A stretch of DNA of 42,448 nucleotides from Holophagaceae bacterium. Lineage in GTDB: Bacteria > Acidobacteriota > Holophagae > Holophagales > Holophagaceae. The notes under the pieces are model-generated. The model was given only the letters and a program-made list of their open reading frames with translations, did no database searches and had not been told where the DNA came from. Position numbers and translations under genes: made by a program. The stretch covers positions 1 to 42,448 of the forward strand of contig JANYJQ010000182.1 in NCBI GenBank assembly GCA_025358435.1. The letters are read 5' to 3'. Positions 27,961 to 37,382 of this stretch are shown piece after piece (the stretch's first letter is position 1; the number at the start of each line of letters is the position of its first letter).

Positions 27961-28169
27961 CGGGCGAGGTCTAACGCCTTCGAATTGGCTCGGAACACCA
28001 ACCATCGCGTCGGCCTGCGGCCGACATAAGCGGGCGTAACGCCTCGGCCAGAAGAGCGCTGGCCCTTCGCTTGCTGCGGAGCACCACCCATCGCGTCGGC
28101 CTGCGGCCGACATAAGCGGGCGTAACGCCTCGGCCAGAAGAGCGCTGGCCGAGGTGTAACGCTCGCTAA
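27961..28169 (+). repeat. Structured intergenic repeat, tandem copies B and C (plus a degenerate upstream remnant)
   Basis: 63 bp identical direct repeat ccatcgcgtcggcctgcggccgacataagcgggcgtaacgcctcggccagaagagcgctggcc at 28002-28064 and 28088-28150 (86 bp period). Copy C ends with perfect 10 bp stem cctcggccag/ctggccgagg (28128-28137 / 28145-28154), then tGTAACGCTCGCTAA. Confidence 0.9.
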
Positions 28170-28486
28170 TGGTTCGTCGGCGATTTAGGGTGGATCAAGG
28201 TGGGATCCTCGCCGCCAACCTCTTCCCACGAGAGACGCTTATCTTCCAGCACTTCCACAAAGCTCCATTGGTCGTGCTTGGCGGCGCTCATTTCCGGAAG
28301 TGCCAACACGCGCACTTTCAACAGGCGGTTGTAAAGCGGGAACTGCAGTTCGTCGCCGGTCTTCACTTCCCATGCGGCCTTCTTCGGAGCGCCGTTGACG
28401 CGCACCATGCCCTCATCGCAAAGCTCCCGGGCAAGTTCCCGGCGCTTCACCATGTGGGTCTTCTTGAGAAAAGCATCTAGGCGCAC
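28166..28486 (-). CDS. S4 domain RNA-binding protein (HslR/RqcP-like)
   Basis: MRLDAFLKKTHMVKRRELARELCDEGMVRVNGAPKKAAWEVKTGDELQFPL: S4 fold signature. Confidence 0.87.
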   Translation of the reverse strand: MRLDAFLKKTHMVKRRELARELCDEGMVRVNGAPKKAAWEVKTGDELQFPLYNRLLKVRVLALPEMSAAKHDQWSFVEVLEDKRLSWEEVGGEDPTLIHPKSPTNH

Positions 28487-28520
28487 GGCACCATCCTACG
28501 CCTGAAATCAAGGGAAGGAC

Positions 28521-29546
28521 TCAGCCCTTGAGGATTTGTTCCTTGGGCACCATGAATCGCACATTGCCACGGGTTCGCAGATTCGCCAAGTACTGTTCTA
28601 TGGCATTTTGCGCCTTGGGCTCTTGAAGTTTTTCCATGATCTTGGCTTTCACTTCATCAAAAGGCCGAGCGTTTTCATTTTCCGACTGGATGAGTTGCAC
28701 CAGGATGATGTCTTTATCCGTTTCTATGGGTTCCGAGACCGCGCCGGTCTTGAGGGAAAGAGCCGCTTGTTCGATGGCCGGCCGCATCAAGCCCTTCTCC
28801 ATCCAACCCAGGTCGCCACCAGTGTCCTTGCTGGCGCTGATGCTGTACTGCTTCACCAGGTCTTCAAAAGATTTTCCCGACTTGAGCTCTTCTTGCACCT
28901 TGGCCAGCACAGTTTTGGCCGCTTCGCCCTCTTGAGGGGTCGCGCCCTTGGCCAGCACGAGTTCGCGAATGCGGAAACGAGTGGCCTTCTTGTATTCATC
29001 CTTATGGTCTTCGTAGTAGGCCCGCAGTTCCTGATCCTCGATGGCGACCTTCGTGTAGACCTCTGAGCGGAGGACTTCTTGCTGAAGGATCTGCTGTTTG
29101 GTCCGCTTAAGGTATTCCTGAAGTCCGATGCCCATGGAACCGCGCAATGCTTTTTCGAAATCTGCATCCGTGGCGAAATTATTCTGCTTTTTAATGTCTT
29201 CGACATAGGAATGAAGGTAGTCGTCTCCGATGCGCTGCCCGAGACCCAGATCATTGGCCTTGTCTTCGACCAGGAAACTGTCGATCAAGCCTTGCAGCGT
29301 CTTGCCCCGGCCTTCCTTCAATTTCTCATCCAATTCCTTCCCTGAAAACTGACGGTAGAGAGCGGCGTGTTCCTGCTCCACCGCCTGCTGGAATTGGTGA
29401 CGGGTGATTATATGGCCATTCACGATGACCAGGATCTCCTCGCGCACATCCGTGGCGCCCATTCCAAATGGAACATTAAGAGGGCTCGCGCCTAGGACCG
29501 GGATGAAGACCAGAAAGGGTGCGAGGAAGATCCGGATGGTCAGCAT
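28521..29546 (-). CDS. SurA/PrsA-like periplasmic peptidyl-prolyl isomerase (parvulin)
   Basis: Signal peptide; FRIRELVLAKGATPQEGEAAKTVLAKVQEELKSGKSFEDLVKQYSISASKDTGGDLGWMEKGLMRPAIEQAALSLKTGAVSEPIETDKDIILVQL. Confidence 0.88.
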   Translation of the reverse strand: MLTIRIFLAPFLVFIPVLGASPLNVPFGMGATDVREEILVIVNGHIITRHQFQQAVEQEHAALYRQFSGKELDEKLKEGRGKTLQGLIDSFLVEDKANDLGLGQRIGDDYLHSYVEDIKKQNNFATDADFEKALRGSMGIGLQEYLKRTKQQILQQEVLRSEVYTKVAIEDQELRAYYEDHKDEYKKATRFRIRELVLAKGATPQEGEAAKTVLAKVQEELKSGKSFEDLVKQYSISASKDTGGDLGWMEKGLMRPAIEQAALSLKTGAVSEPIETDKDIILVQLIQSENENARPFDEVKAKIMEKLQEPKAQNAIEQYLANLRTRGNVRFMVPKEQILKG

Positions 29547-29555
29547 GGATTCAAC

Positions 29556-30668
29556 TTAATTGTTCTTTTTAGTGGTAGCCGCGGAGTCGGCCTTCTTGGC
29601 GGGTGCGGCTGTCTTTTTGGTGCTTGCATCCGTCTTCTTGGACTCTGCCGAAGCCTTCGGCGCGGATTTGGCCGGGACGTCCGCCTTCGTCTCGCCGGTC
29701 TTCGCTTCTTCGTAGTAGTCGAAGGGGATTTCCTTCTTGATGCCGTCCAGATATTCCGTCCAGACCTTCTCCTGGCGCTCAGATTGAGTCATTTGCTGGA
29801 TGTCTTTGGATACGGATTCAAAAGGCTTCAAGGTGCCCTTTGGGGCCTTGGCGGTGACTTCCACGAGGTGGTATCCGAACTGGGTCTTCACGGGCTCGCC
29901 GACCACGCCAACAGCTTGGGTCCGCACGGCATTGCCGAACTCAGGCACCATCTGGCCTGGATCAAAATTCTCGTAGAGGCCGCCTTTGTCCTTGCTGCCT
30001 GGGTCGTCGGAGTACACCGCGGCGAGGTCAGCCAGTTTCTTGCCGGTCTTCAATTCGGCCTGGATCTTGGCCAGTTTTACCTTGGCCTCCGCATCGCTGA
30101 TTCCGACCGGATCCTGTTCGTTGGCCTTGACCTTGACCAGGATGTGGCGGGCGGAATACGTATCCGCCGTGGCCTGGAACTTGTCGGGATGGGCCTCGTA
30201 ATAGGCCTTGGGGTCAATTGGGACTTGTTCGATCTTCTTCTTCAAAGATTCATTTTCCTTGGACATCAACTCAGAGGCGACGATCTGGTCTGCCGCGCTG
30301 GCGAGCTTCTTTTTGAAATGGTCCGTGTTCTGCAGGCCCAGTTTTTTCGCTTTGGCAACAAGGAGACGGAACTCCAGATAACTCTTGATGTAGTGTTGGC
30401 GGGATTCAGGACTCGACTCCATCTGCTGGCGCTGCTGGGAACTAAGGCCCTGGAGCCCTTGTTCGATGTCGGATTCGCGAACCATTTCGTCGCCAACCTT
30501 GGCGATGATCTTATTCTCGGTAGCGCTTGCAGCCGGGGTTTGTACCTTCGAAGAGCCGGCAGCCACGCTGACTTTCTCCTGGGTTTTGAGCTCCGGTTTG
30601 GTTTCTGGTTTGGCAGTCTGAGCCACAAGACTCAGGCTCGCGATGGTAAAAAGAGTGGCACACAGCAT
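29556..30668 (-). CDS. PrsA-like peptidyl-prolyl isomerase (parvulin) with Lys/Ala-rich C-terminal tail
   Basis: YSARHILVKVKANEQDPVGISDAEAKVKLAKIQAELKTGKKLADLAAVYSDDPGSKDKGGLYENFDPGQMVPEFGNAVRTQAVGVVGEPVKTQFGYHLVEV; tail KSAPKASAESKKTDASTKKTAAPAKKADSAATTKKNN. Confidence 0.9.
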   Translation of the reverse strand: MLCATLFTIASLSLVAQTAKPETKPELKTQEKVSVAAGSSKVQTPAASATENKIIAKVGDEMVRESDIEQGLQGLSSQQRQQMESSPESRQHYIKSYLEFRLLVAKAKKLGLQNTDHFKKKLASAADQIVASELMSKENESLKKKIEQVPIDPKAYYEAHPDKFQATADTYSARHILVKVKANEQDPVGISDAEAKVKLAKIQAELKTGKKLADLAAVYSDDPGSKDKGGLYENFDPGQMVPEFGNAVRTQAVGVVGEPVKTQFGYHLVEVTAKAPKGTLKPFESVSKDIQQMTQSERQEKVWTEYLDGIKKEIPFDYYEEAKTGETKADVPAKSAPKASAESKKTDASTKKTAAPAKKADSAATTKKNN

Positions 30669-30815
30669 CAGGGGGGCTCCTAGTGGAATGAAGTACCAAT
30701 TCGATGGACTTCACAGTTGCAACATAAAAGAACGGGGGAGAATGTCAGTAATGTTTCAATACGAAATGCAAGAAACGACCTTTGGCCCAAACAGCAATCT
30801 TAACATGGCGCACCT

Positions 30816-32009
30816 TTGAAAGCCTCTGAAAATTCAGGCGATCAGGCTATACCGGCTTCCCCAAATGCGGCTTCCCGGGCAGAGGTTCCCGGACCCTGGA
30901 TCGACCGGTTGGGCACGGCGCTCCGTGGCCGGCAGGAGGCCGTCCGGCAGCGGCGCATCACCCCAGCCTCAGGGCTCGATTTCTGTTCCAACGACTGCCT
31001 GGGTTTGAGGCACGATCCAAGGTTGGCACAAGCCGCATCGGAAGCTGCCCATAAGTATGGATCCGGCAGCGGCGCCGCGCGGTTGCTCCGGGGCACATCA
31101 CCTCTGCATGAAGTCCTGGAAAAATCTCTCGGCACCTGGAAGGGGTGTGAATCCTGCCTGCTTTTCAACACGGGCTTCCAGGCCAATGCCACGATCATTC
31201 CCGCCTTGGTCGGCCGGAACGACGCCGTGTTTTCAGATGCCCTGAACCATGCATCTCTGGTGGATGGCTGCCGGATGGCTAGATTGAGCGGCACACATCT
31301 GGGAATCTACCGCCACTTGGACCTGGCCGATCTTGATCTGCAGATGCAGGCCTGGCGGACCTCAAACACAGGCTTGGCACTTGTTGTGAGCGACGGGGTT
31401 TTCAGCATGGATGGCGATACTGCTGATCTTCCGGCTCTGGTCGAGCTGTGCCGCAGACACGATGCATTGCTGTTGGTGGACGAGGCCCATGCAACCGGGT
31501 TGTTGGGCCCGAGCGGAGCTGGGCTCGCAGAACTACAGGGTGTCCACGACCAAATCCACCTTGTGGTGGGAACCTTCGGGAAGGCCCTGGGCACCTTTGG
31601 CGCTTTCGTGGGTGGATCTTCGCCGATCGTGGATCATCTGCTCAATACCGCAAGGGGCTTCATCTTTTCCACCGCCCTCCCACCGCCCGTTGTTGGCGCT
31701 GCTATCAAGGCTGTGGAGCTCGCCCAAACCGAGCGCTGGCGTTCAACCAAAGCTCTGGGATTCGCGGAGCGCGTGCGTGGGGCTTTCGGACTTCCGCACC
31801 TGGATTCCGCCATCATTTCACTGGTCGTGGGTGACGAAAGCCGGGCCTTGGCGATCTCGTCACGGATGCAGAGCCTGGGCTTCGATGTGCGTGCCATACG
31901 GCCGCCCACGGTGCCCCGCGGCACTTCGCGTCTGCGCATAACCACAGGCGCCCATCTGGAGGAGCCCCAGGTGGACGCCATGATCCAGGCCCTTCAGGGG
32001 CTGATGTGA
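30816..32009 (+). CDS. bioF: 8-amino-7-oxononanoate synthase
   Basis: DFCSNDCLGLRHDP, GSGSGAARLLRGTSPLHEVLE, LLLVDEAHATGLLGPSGAGL, LVVGTFGKALGTFGAFVGG. Start at 30816 is TTG, so the exact start is uncertain. Confidence 0.9.
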   Translation: MKASENSGDQAIPASPNAASRAEVPGPWIDRLGTALRGRQEAVRQRRITPASGLDFCSNDCLGLRHDPRLAQAASEAAHKYGSGSGAARLLRGTSPLHEVLEKSLGTWKGCESCLLFNTGFQANATIIPALVGRNDAVFSDALNHASLVDGCRMARLSGTHLGIYRHLDLADLDLQMQAWRTSNTGLALVVSDGVFSMDGDTADLPALVELCRRHDALLLVDEAHATGLLGPSGAGLAELQGVHDQIHLVVGTFGKALGTFGAFVGGSSPIVDHLLNTARGFIFSTALPPPVVGAAIKAVELAQTERWRSTKALGFAERVRGAFGLPHLDSAIISLVVGDESRALAISSRMQSLGFDVRAIRPPTVPRGTSRLRITTGAHLEEPQVDAMIQALQGLM

Positions 32010-32641
32010 GCGGCGTTTTTTTTGCAGCCCTGCCTTCACCCGTCTGGGTCCTGGGCACCGATACGAACGTGGGGAAGACCTGGGTTTCAGCTCGCATAGC
32101 GGAGACTTGGCTGGCGGATGGTCCCGTGACCTACCGGAAGCCGTTCCAGTGCGGCGTGGCCGAGGAGAATGACGCCGCTTCAGACCTTTCTACGCTGAAG
32201 GGCGCAGGTGCCGATGTGGAATCATTCGTCTCCTTTCTAGCGCCATTGTCACCTCTTGCCGCGGCGGAATCCGAAGGACGGACGATAGATCTAGAGGCAG
32301 CATTGGCGTGGTGCAGGCGCCCCGCCAAAGGACGTCTACTGCTGGAAGGCGTAGGCGGATTGATGGTTCCACTCATGGAAGGGAGGCATTTCCTGGCCTG
32401 GGCAACGGATTTGCAGATTCCATGCGTGCTGGTGGCACGGGGTGGGCTGGGCACGCTGAACCACACGCTTTTAAGCTGCGAAGCCCTCATGCTCCGGGGC
32501 TGGCGCATACAAGCGGTGGTCTTGAACCCCGGCCTGGACCAGACATTTCAAGCTGCCCAGGAGAACGCCGGGATCCTGAGGCGATTTCTGCCGCTTCGGG
32601 TGGAAGTATTAAATTCCGATTCCAGAGATGGGAGAAACTGA
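32006..32641 (+). CDS. bioD: Dethiobiotin synthase
   Basis: VWVLGTDTNVGKTWVSARIAETW (P-loop of BioD), RLLLEGVGGLMVPL; 4 bp overlap with bioF. Confidence 0.9.
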   Translation: MSGVFFAALPSPVWVLGTDTNVGKTWVSARIAETWLADGPVTYRKPFQCGVAEENDAASDLSTLKGAGADVESFVSFLAPLSPLAAAESEGRTIDLEAALAWCRRPAKGRLLLEGVGGLMVPLMEGRHFLAWATDLQIPCVLVARGGLGTLNHTLLSCEALMLRGWRIQAVVLNPGLDQTFQAAQENAGILRRFLPLRVEVLNSDSRDGRN

Positions 32642-32644
32642 GCC

Positions 32645-34006
32645 ATGTCTTCTCCCCTTCCCGAATCATGGCCTGGCCGGCTCCTCTTGGACCGGAGCCA
32701 TATCTGGCATCCCTTCACGCAAATGAAGGAGCATGAGCAGGATCCGCCCATCCCGGTCATCGCGGGCGAGGGATGCGATCTGGTGCTGGCCAACGGGAAC
32801 CGTGTCCTGGATGGCATCAGCAGCTGGTGGACCTGCCTTCATGGCCATGGGCATCCCAAGCTCATGGCGGCACTGGAACGCCAGGGCGCCAAACTCGACC
32901 ACGTGATTTTCGCGGGCTTCACCCATGAGCCCGCTATCGAATTGGCGGCGCGCCTGCGCACTAAACTGCCGCCCAACCTCACCCGCTGTTTTTTTTCGGA
33001 CAATGGCTCCACCGCCGTGGAAGTGGCCCTTAAAATGGCCTTCCAGGCGCAACTCCAGAAGGGACAGGCGCAGCGCACACGCTTTGGGGCCCTGCACATG
33101 GGTTATCACGGCGACACGCTCGGCGCAGTTGGGGTCGGGGAGCTGGACAACTTCATGACGGGACTTTTCCGACCCTTGTTATTGCGCTGCGACCGTTTGG
33201 CGGTTCCCGAAGACCCGCGCCGCGAATTCGATTCGAATCTGGATGGCTGGGCGGAAGCGCTGGAAGTTGCGCAGCAAGGCATCCGCTCCTTCTTTGGAAT
33301 CCATGGCGACGAGCTGGCCGCTTTCATCGCAGAGCCTTTGTTGCAGGCTGCGGGAGGCATGCGGATGTGGCCGCCCGAGCTGCTGGTGGAGCTGCGGGCC
33401 CAATGCGACCTGTTCGGTGTCTACCTGATCCTGGATGAAGTCATGACGGGGTTCGGCCGCACGGGCAGTTTTTTCGCCCATAGCCAGGCAGAGATCGCGC
33501 CTGACCTTCTCTGCCTCTCCAAAGGTCTGACCGGTGGCGTCATGCCCCTTTCCCTGACGTTGGCCACTGAAGAAATCTACGGCTGTTTCTGGGCCGACTA
33601 CGCCGAAGGAAAAGCCTTCTTGCATGGACACAGCTACACGGCCAATCCCCTGGCCTGCGCCGTAGCCTGCGCCAGCCTGGCGCTCTTCGATGAACAACCG
33701 GTCATGGAGCAGGCGGCACGATTGAGCGAGACGATGAAATCTGCATGGGGCCGACTGTTGGACCTACCCGGGGTCAGGCGGCCGCGGATCCTCGGCACGG
33801 TCGCCGCCGCCCAGCTGGTTGATCCCGCCACAGGAGCGCCGTACTCCTCAAAATCCCGCTTCGGTTGGCGCCTCCACCGCAGAGCCCTTGATGCCGGGCT
33901 GCTGATCCGGCCCATCGGCGATTGCCTATACTTCATGCCACCCTTAGGCACACCCCCTGACCGCGCTGAAGAGGCCGTGGAGACTATCTCCAACTTGTTG
34001 AAATAA
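32645..34006 (+). CDS. bioA: Adenosylmethionine--8-amino-7-oxononanoate transaminase
   Basis: DRSHIWHPFTQMKEHEQDPPIPV, VLDGISSWWTCLHGHGHPKL, VYLILDEVMTGFGRTGSFFAH, LCLSKGLTGGVMPLSLTL. Confidence 0.94.
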   Translation: MSSPLPESWPGRLLLDRSHIWHPFTQMKEHEQDPPIPVIAGEGCDLVLANGNRVLDGISSWWTCLHGHGHPKLMAALERQGAKLDHVIFAGFTHEPAIELAARLRTKLPPNLTRCFFSDNGSTAVEVALKMAFQAQLQKGQAQRTRFGALHMGYHGDTLGAVGVGELDNFMTGLFRPLLLRCDRLAVPEDPRREFDSNLDGWAEALEVAQQGIRSFFGIHGDELAAFIAEPLLQAAGGMRMWPPELLVELRAQCDLFGVYLILDEVMTGFGRTGSFFAHSQAEIAPDLLCLSKGLTGGVMPLSLTLATEEIYGCFWADYAEGKAFLHGHSYTANPLACAVACASLALFDEQPVMEQAARLSETMKSAWGRLLDLPGVRRPRILGTVAAAQLVDPATGAPYSSKSRFGWRLHRRALDAGLLIRPIGDCLYFMPPLGTPPDRAEEAVETISNLLK

Positions 34007-34088
34007 GCCTCGCTTGCCATGACCCCGAAATGTTTCTATCCTCGGGACACCCTTCCTTAAACGGCATTCCCATTCGACTGGAGCCACC

Positions 34089-37000
34089 ATGGGCACTCGA
34101 CGCTTCCACCTTTTCTCTCTCGCTGCGCTGACCACGCTGTCTCTAAGCCTCTCGGCCCAGAGCACCGGTGTTACCACTGCGGATCTCCGGGGTTCGGTGC
34201 GAACCACTGCAGGCGCCCCAGTGGCCAAAGCCACCGTACGGCTGACTCAGGACGCCACCAACCAGACCCGTGTTCTGGCTACGGACGCCTCCGGCAACTA
34301 TGCTTTCCGCCTGCTGCCACCGGGTTCCTACACCCTTTCAGTGGAAGCAACGGGTTATTCGACCAAGCGCGTCAAAGACCTGGTGCTGCGCATAGGAAGC
34401 ACCATGGACTTCAACGTGAGCATGACCGGCGTCGAGGCCTCAGCCACAGTGGAAGTGGTGGGCGAAAATACCATCGTGGACCCCACAAGGACTCAAGTTT
34501 CGACGGTCATCGACAACAACCTGATCAACAACCTGCCCATCAACCGCCGCCGCTTCGAGGATTTCAGCCTCACGACGCCCGGCGTTTCCAAGGCTAACAG
34601 CCCCGACAACGGGGGAACTGCCGCAAACTCAGGCCTCACTTTCGCTGGTGTGAATCCCCGTTCCAACAACGTGATGGTGGACGGCCTTGACAACAACGAC
34701 GTGTCCACTGGCTCCGTCCGTTCCTCGTTCAGCCAGGAAGCGGTCCAGGAGTTCCAGGTGGTGGCGAACGGCTTCTCGGCCGAGTACGGCCGCGCCGCCG
34801 GCGGCACGGTGAACGTGGTCACCAAGAGCGGCGGGAATCAGTTCGGCGGCACGGTCTTCTTCTTCCGCAGGGAAGGCAGCCTGGATGCCAAGCGCCCCTT
34901 GAGTTCGGGCAATCAGGAATTTTCACAAAACCAGTTCGGAGCCACAGTCAGCGGTTCCATCGTCAAGGACAAACTCTTCTATTTCGTCAGCGTCGAGCGG
35001 TTCGAGAAGAACGACACCAACAACGTGACCATCTCCCAGGCCGTGGCTGACTCCATCCTTCGGAACACCGGCTTCCAAGTGCACCTTGGGCAGATCCCCT
35101 ACGTTGAGCACGTCACCACCGGCATCTTGAAGCTTGATTGGAGCCAGAGCGATATCAGCCGCTGGAGCCTGCGCGCGACCTGGGCCAAGGAATACAACGA
35201 GAACCAGCAGGAGTGGGGTGGTCTCATCGACCGGAGCGCGGGCGGCGCGCGCCGCATCGAAGACAAATCGTTCTCTGTCTCGAATCTTTTCAACGCGTCC
35301 GCGAGGTTCGTGAACGATTTCAGGATTCTCTACAGCATCCGCGACCACGAACTGATCAGCCTCGATGATACCCATGGCCCCTACACCGAGATCCTGGGCG
35401 CGGCCACTTACGGCACCCAGCGTTTCCTCCCCCAGCCCCGGACCGAAAAGAGCTATCAGGTGGTTGATACCGCCAGCTTCTTCTTTGACAAGCACAGTCT
35501 CAAGTTCGGCGTTGACATCATGCGCACGAGCCTGGTCGGCACGCTCCCCCTGAATTTCGCGGGCATCTACCGTTTCCAGGCGATTCCCGGATTCGCTGAT
35601 GGGCTGGCTGCCCTCAATGCAGCGAATCCCTATGGCGGCCATGGGCTGCCGGCGGCCTTCGTGCAAGGCTTCGGCAATGACTACCTGGACTACAGCACCG
35701 ACTACCAAAGCGCCTACCTCCAGGATGATTGGCAGATCACGCCCAAATTCACCCTGAAGCTTGGCGTCCGGTATGACCGCGAAGTATTGCCAGCCTTCAA
35801 AGACACCGCGGATTACGCCTGGCTGAACGGCGGGGCGCTCGCTGCGGGATCCGTTCCAGGCTACGGTCCAGTCATGCTCGGCACGGGCAGCATCAATGCG
35901 ATTCCAATCGACCCGCTTTTGGGAAATGGCACAGGCCCCGCCACCGGCAATGGCCCCTATGATTTCTCCGCGAATTTCAAGACCAGCAAGGACTGGAGCA
36001 GCAGCAAGGTTTCGCCTAGGCTTGCCTTCACCTGGCAGGCCACACCCATCACCCGCATCTATGGCGGCTATGGCACCTTTGTGGGCCGCACCCAGCTTGG
36101 ACCTTACTCGGCAGTGTTCCTGAGCAACGGCACCGATATTCTGACCGTGGGCCGCCGGGCTCCAAATACCTTCGCTTCCTGGACCAACTCGGATGGCGGA
36201 TCCAATGGCCGCTACAACAACTTCGCTACCGCCGTATACCAGACGGGGATCGGGGCCGCCAAGGGTGGCAAAGTCATGCTCCTGCCGGGTGAATACAGCG
36301 CCCCCGAAACCAACCAGGCCAATCTGGGCTTTGAGTACAGCCCCAGGCCAAATCTGAAATTCACCTTCGATACCGTCTATTCAAAGGGCAAGAATTTCCT
36401 GAACGTGCGGGATGTGAATGCCGCCATTCCGGTGCCAACCGCCTACCGCACCGCCGGAAGTCCCGATACCCGCTCACCGGTTCTGTTCGGCCCCTCCGGC
36501 ATCCCCTACTCAGCCATCTATCGCTACGACTCCTCCGGCGAGAGCAAGTACTTCGGCGGCACCGTAGGATTCGCCTGGCAGATGCGTGACGTTGTCTCCA
36601 TCAACGCCAGCTACACCTACAGCAAGGCCGAAGACAACTACATCGATTGGCTCACGCAGTTCGCTTCACAAAACACGTTTGATCCCAGCGCTGAAATGAG
36701 TACCAGCAACCAGGACCAGAAGAACCGCCTGAATCTCAGCGCGGTATTCAATACCAAGAATGCCTCCAGCGCCTGGGCGAAGAACTGGATCATCTCCTTC
36801 ATCGGCCGCTTCACATCAGGCCGCCCGTATTCCATCTGGACGGGTGTGGATCAGGATTATGGGTATCGGCTGATCAATCCGTTGCTTCCGGATACCAAGG
36901 AGAACCGGTCCTACATCGGCAACGGCGAAGGACTTTCCGCCCCGGCCGACCGCCCCGCCGGCGTTGCCCGCAATTCTGAAACAACCCCAAATGTCTACAA

Positions 37001-37214
37001 CATGGACATGCGCCTCTCCCGCACGTTCCATCTCGGCAGCCGCGTGAACCTCGAGACCATCATCGAGGTCTTCAATGTTTTCAATCATTACAATGTGAGC
37101 AAGGTCCAGAACTTCCTGACCCCGCCTCCCGGGGCTCCGGCCTACGGATCGCCCATCGTCACCAGCAGCGATTTCAACCGCCAATTCCAGTTCGGAATCA
37201 AGCTCACCTTCTGA
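34089..37214 (+). CDS. TonB-dependent receptor, Oar-like, with N-terminal carboxypeptidase-regulatory-like domain
   Basis: 1041 aa; signal peptide; LRGSVRTTAGAPVAKATVRLTQ...ASGNYAFRLLPPGSYTLSVEATGYS; plug AEYGRAAGGTVNVVTKSGGNQFGGTVFFF; C-terminal FNRQFQFGIKLTF. Confidence 0.9.
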   Translation: MGTRRFHLFSLAALTTLSLSLSAQSTGVTTADLRGSVRTTAGAPVAKATVRLTQDATNQTRVLATDASGNYAFRLLPPGSYTLSVEATGYSTKRVKDLVLRIGSTMDFNVSMTGVEASATVEVVGENTIVDPTRTQVSTVIDNNLINNLPINRRRFEDFSLTTPGVSKANSPDNGGTAANSGLTFAGVNPRSNNVMVDGLDNNDVSTGSVRSSFSQEAVQEFQVVANGFSAEYGRAAGGTVNVVTKSGGNQFGGTVFFFRREGSLDAKRPLSSGNQEFSQNQFGATVSGSIVKDKLFYFVSVERFEKNDTNNVTISQAVADSILRNTGFQVHLGQIPYVEHVTTGILKLDWSQSDISRWSLRATWAKEYNENQQEWGGLIDRSAGGARRIEDKSFSVSNLFNASARFVNDFRILYSIRDHELISLDDTHGPYTEILGAATYGTQRFLPQPRTEKSYQVVDTASFFFDKHSLKFGVDIMRTSLVGTLPLNFAGIYRFQAIPGFADGLAALNAANPYGGHGLPAAFVQGFGNDYLDYSTDYQSAYLQDDWQITPKFTLKLGVRYDREVLPAFKDTADYAWLNGGALAAGSVPGYGPVMLGTGSINAIPIDPLLGNGTGPATGNGPYDFSANFKTSKDWSSSKVSPRLAFTWQATPITRIYGGYGTFVGRTQLGPYSAVFLSNGTDILTVGRRAPNTFASWTNSDGGSNGRYNNFATAVYQTGIGAAKGGKVMLLPGEYSAPETNQANLGFEYSPRPNLKFTFDTVYSKGKNFLNVRDVNAAIPVPTAYRTAGSPDTRSPVLFGPSGIPYSAIYRYDSSGESKYFGGTVGFAWQMRDVVSINASYTYSKAEDNYIDWLTQFASQNTFDPSAEMSTSNQDQKNRLNLSAVFNTKNASSAWAKNWIISFIGRFTSGRPYSIWTGVDQDYGYRLINPLLPDTKENRSYIGNGEGLSAPADRPAGVARNSETTPNVYNMDMRLSRTFHLGSRVNLETIIEVFNVFNHYNVSKVQNFLTPPPGAPAYGSPIVTSSDFNRQFQFGIKLTF

Positions 37215-37242
37215 TCCGGCCCTTCGGCAAAACAACAAAAGC

Positions 37243-37305
37243 AGCCGCAGATTTCACAGATGAAAACAACTAATCATCTGTGTCCTCTGCGGCTTTCTTT
37301 TTGTC
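37243..37305 (+). terminator. Palindromic intergenic element, likely terminator of the receptor gene
   Basis: agccgcagatttcacagatga (37243-37263) / tcatctgtgtcctctgcggct (37274-37294), 18 of 21 positions complementary, 10 nt loop, followed by ttctttttgt. Confidence 0.7.
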
Positions 37306-37382
37306 GTTGACGTTTGGCTCAGGGCGCCTCAGCGAAGACTTGGCACGGCCATGCTCAGGTAGAATTAACTCCTGAGGTGGCC

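Noticed and set aside
27931-28113. 60 aa minus-strand ORF (MSAAGRRDGWCSAASEG...)
   Set aside because: Translation of the intergenic structured repeat, not a plausible protein.
27961-28169. CRISPR-like array
   Set aside because: Only two full repeats of 63 bp with 23 bp between them, repeats are palindromic composite elements, and no cas genes are nearby.
34923-35708. 261 aa minus-strand ORF
   Set aside because: Antisense to the TonB-dependent receptor; no recognisable domain.
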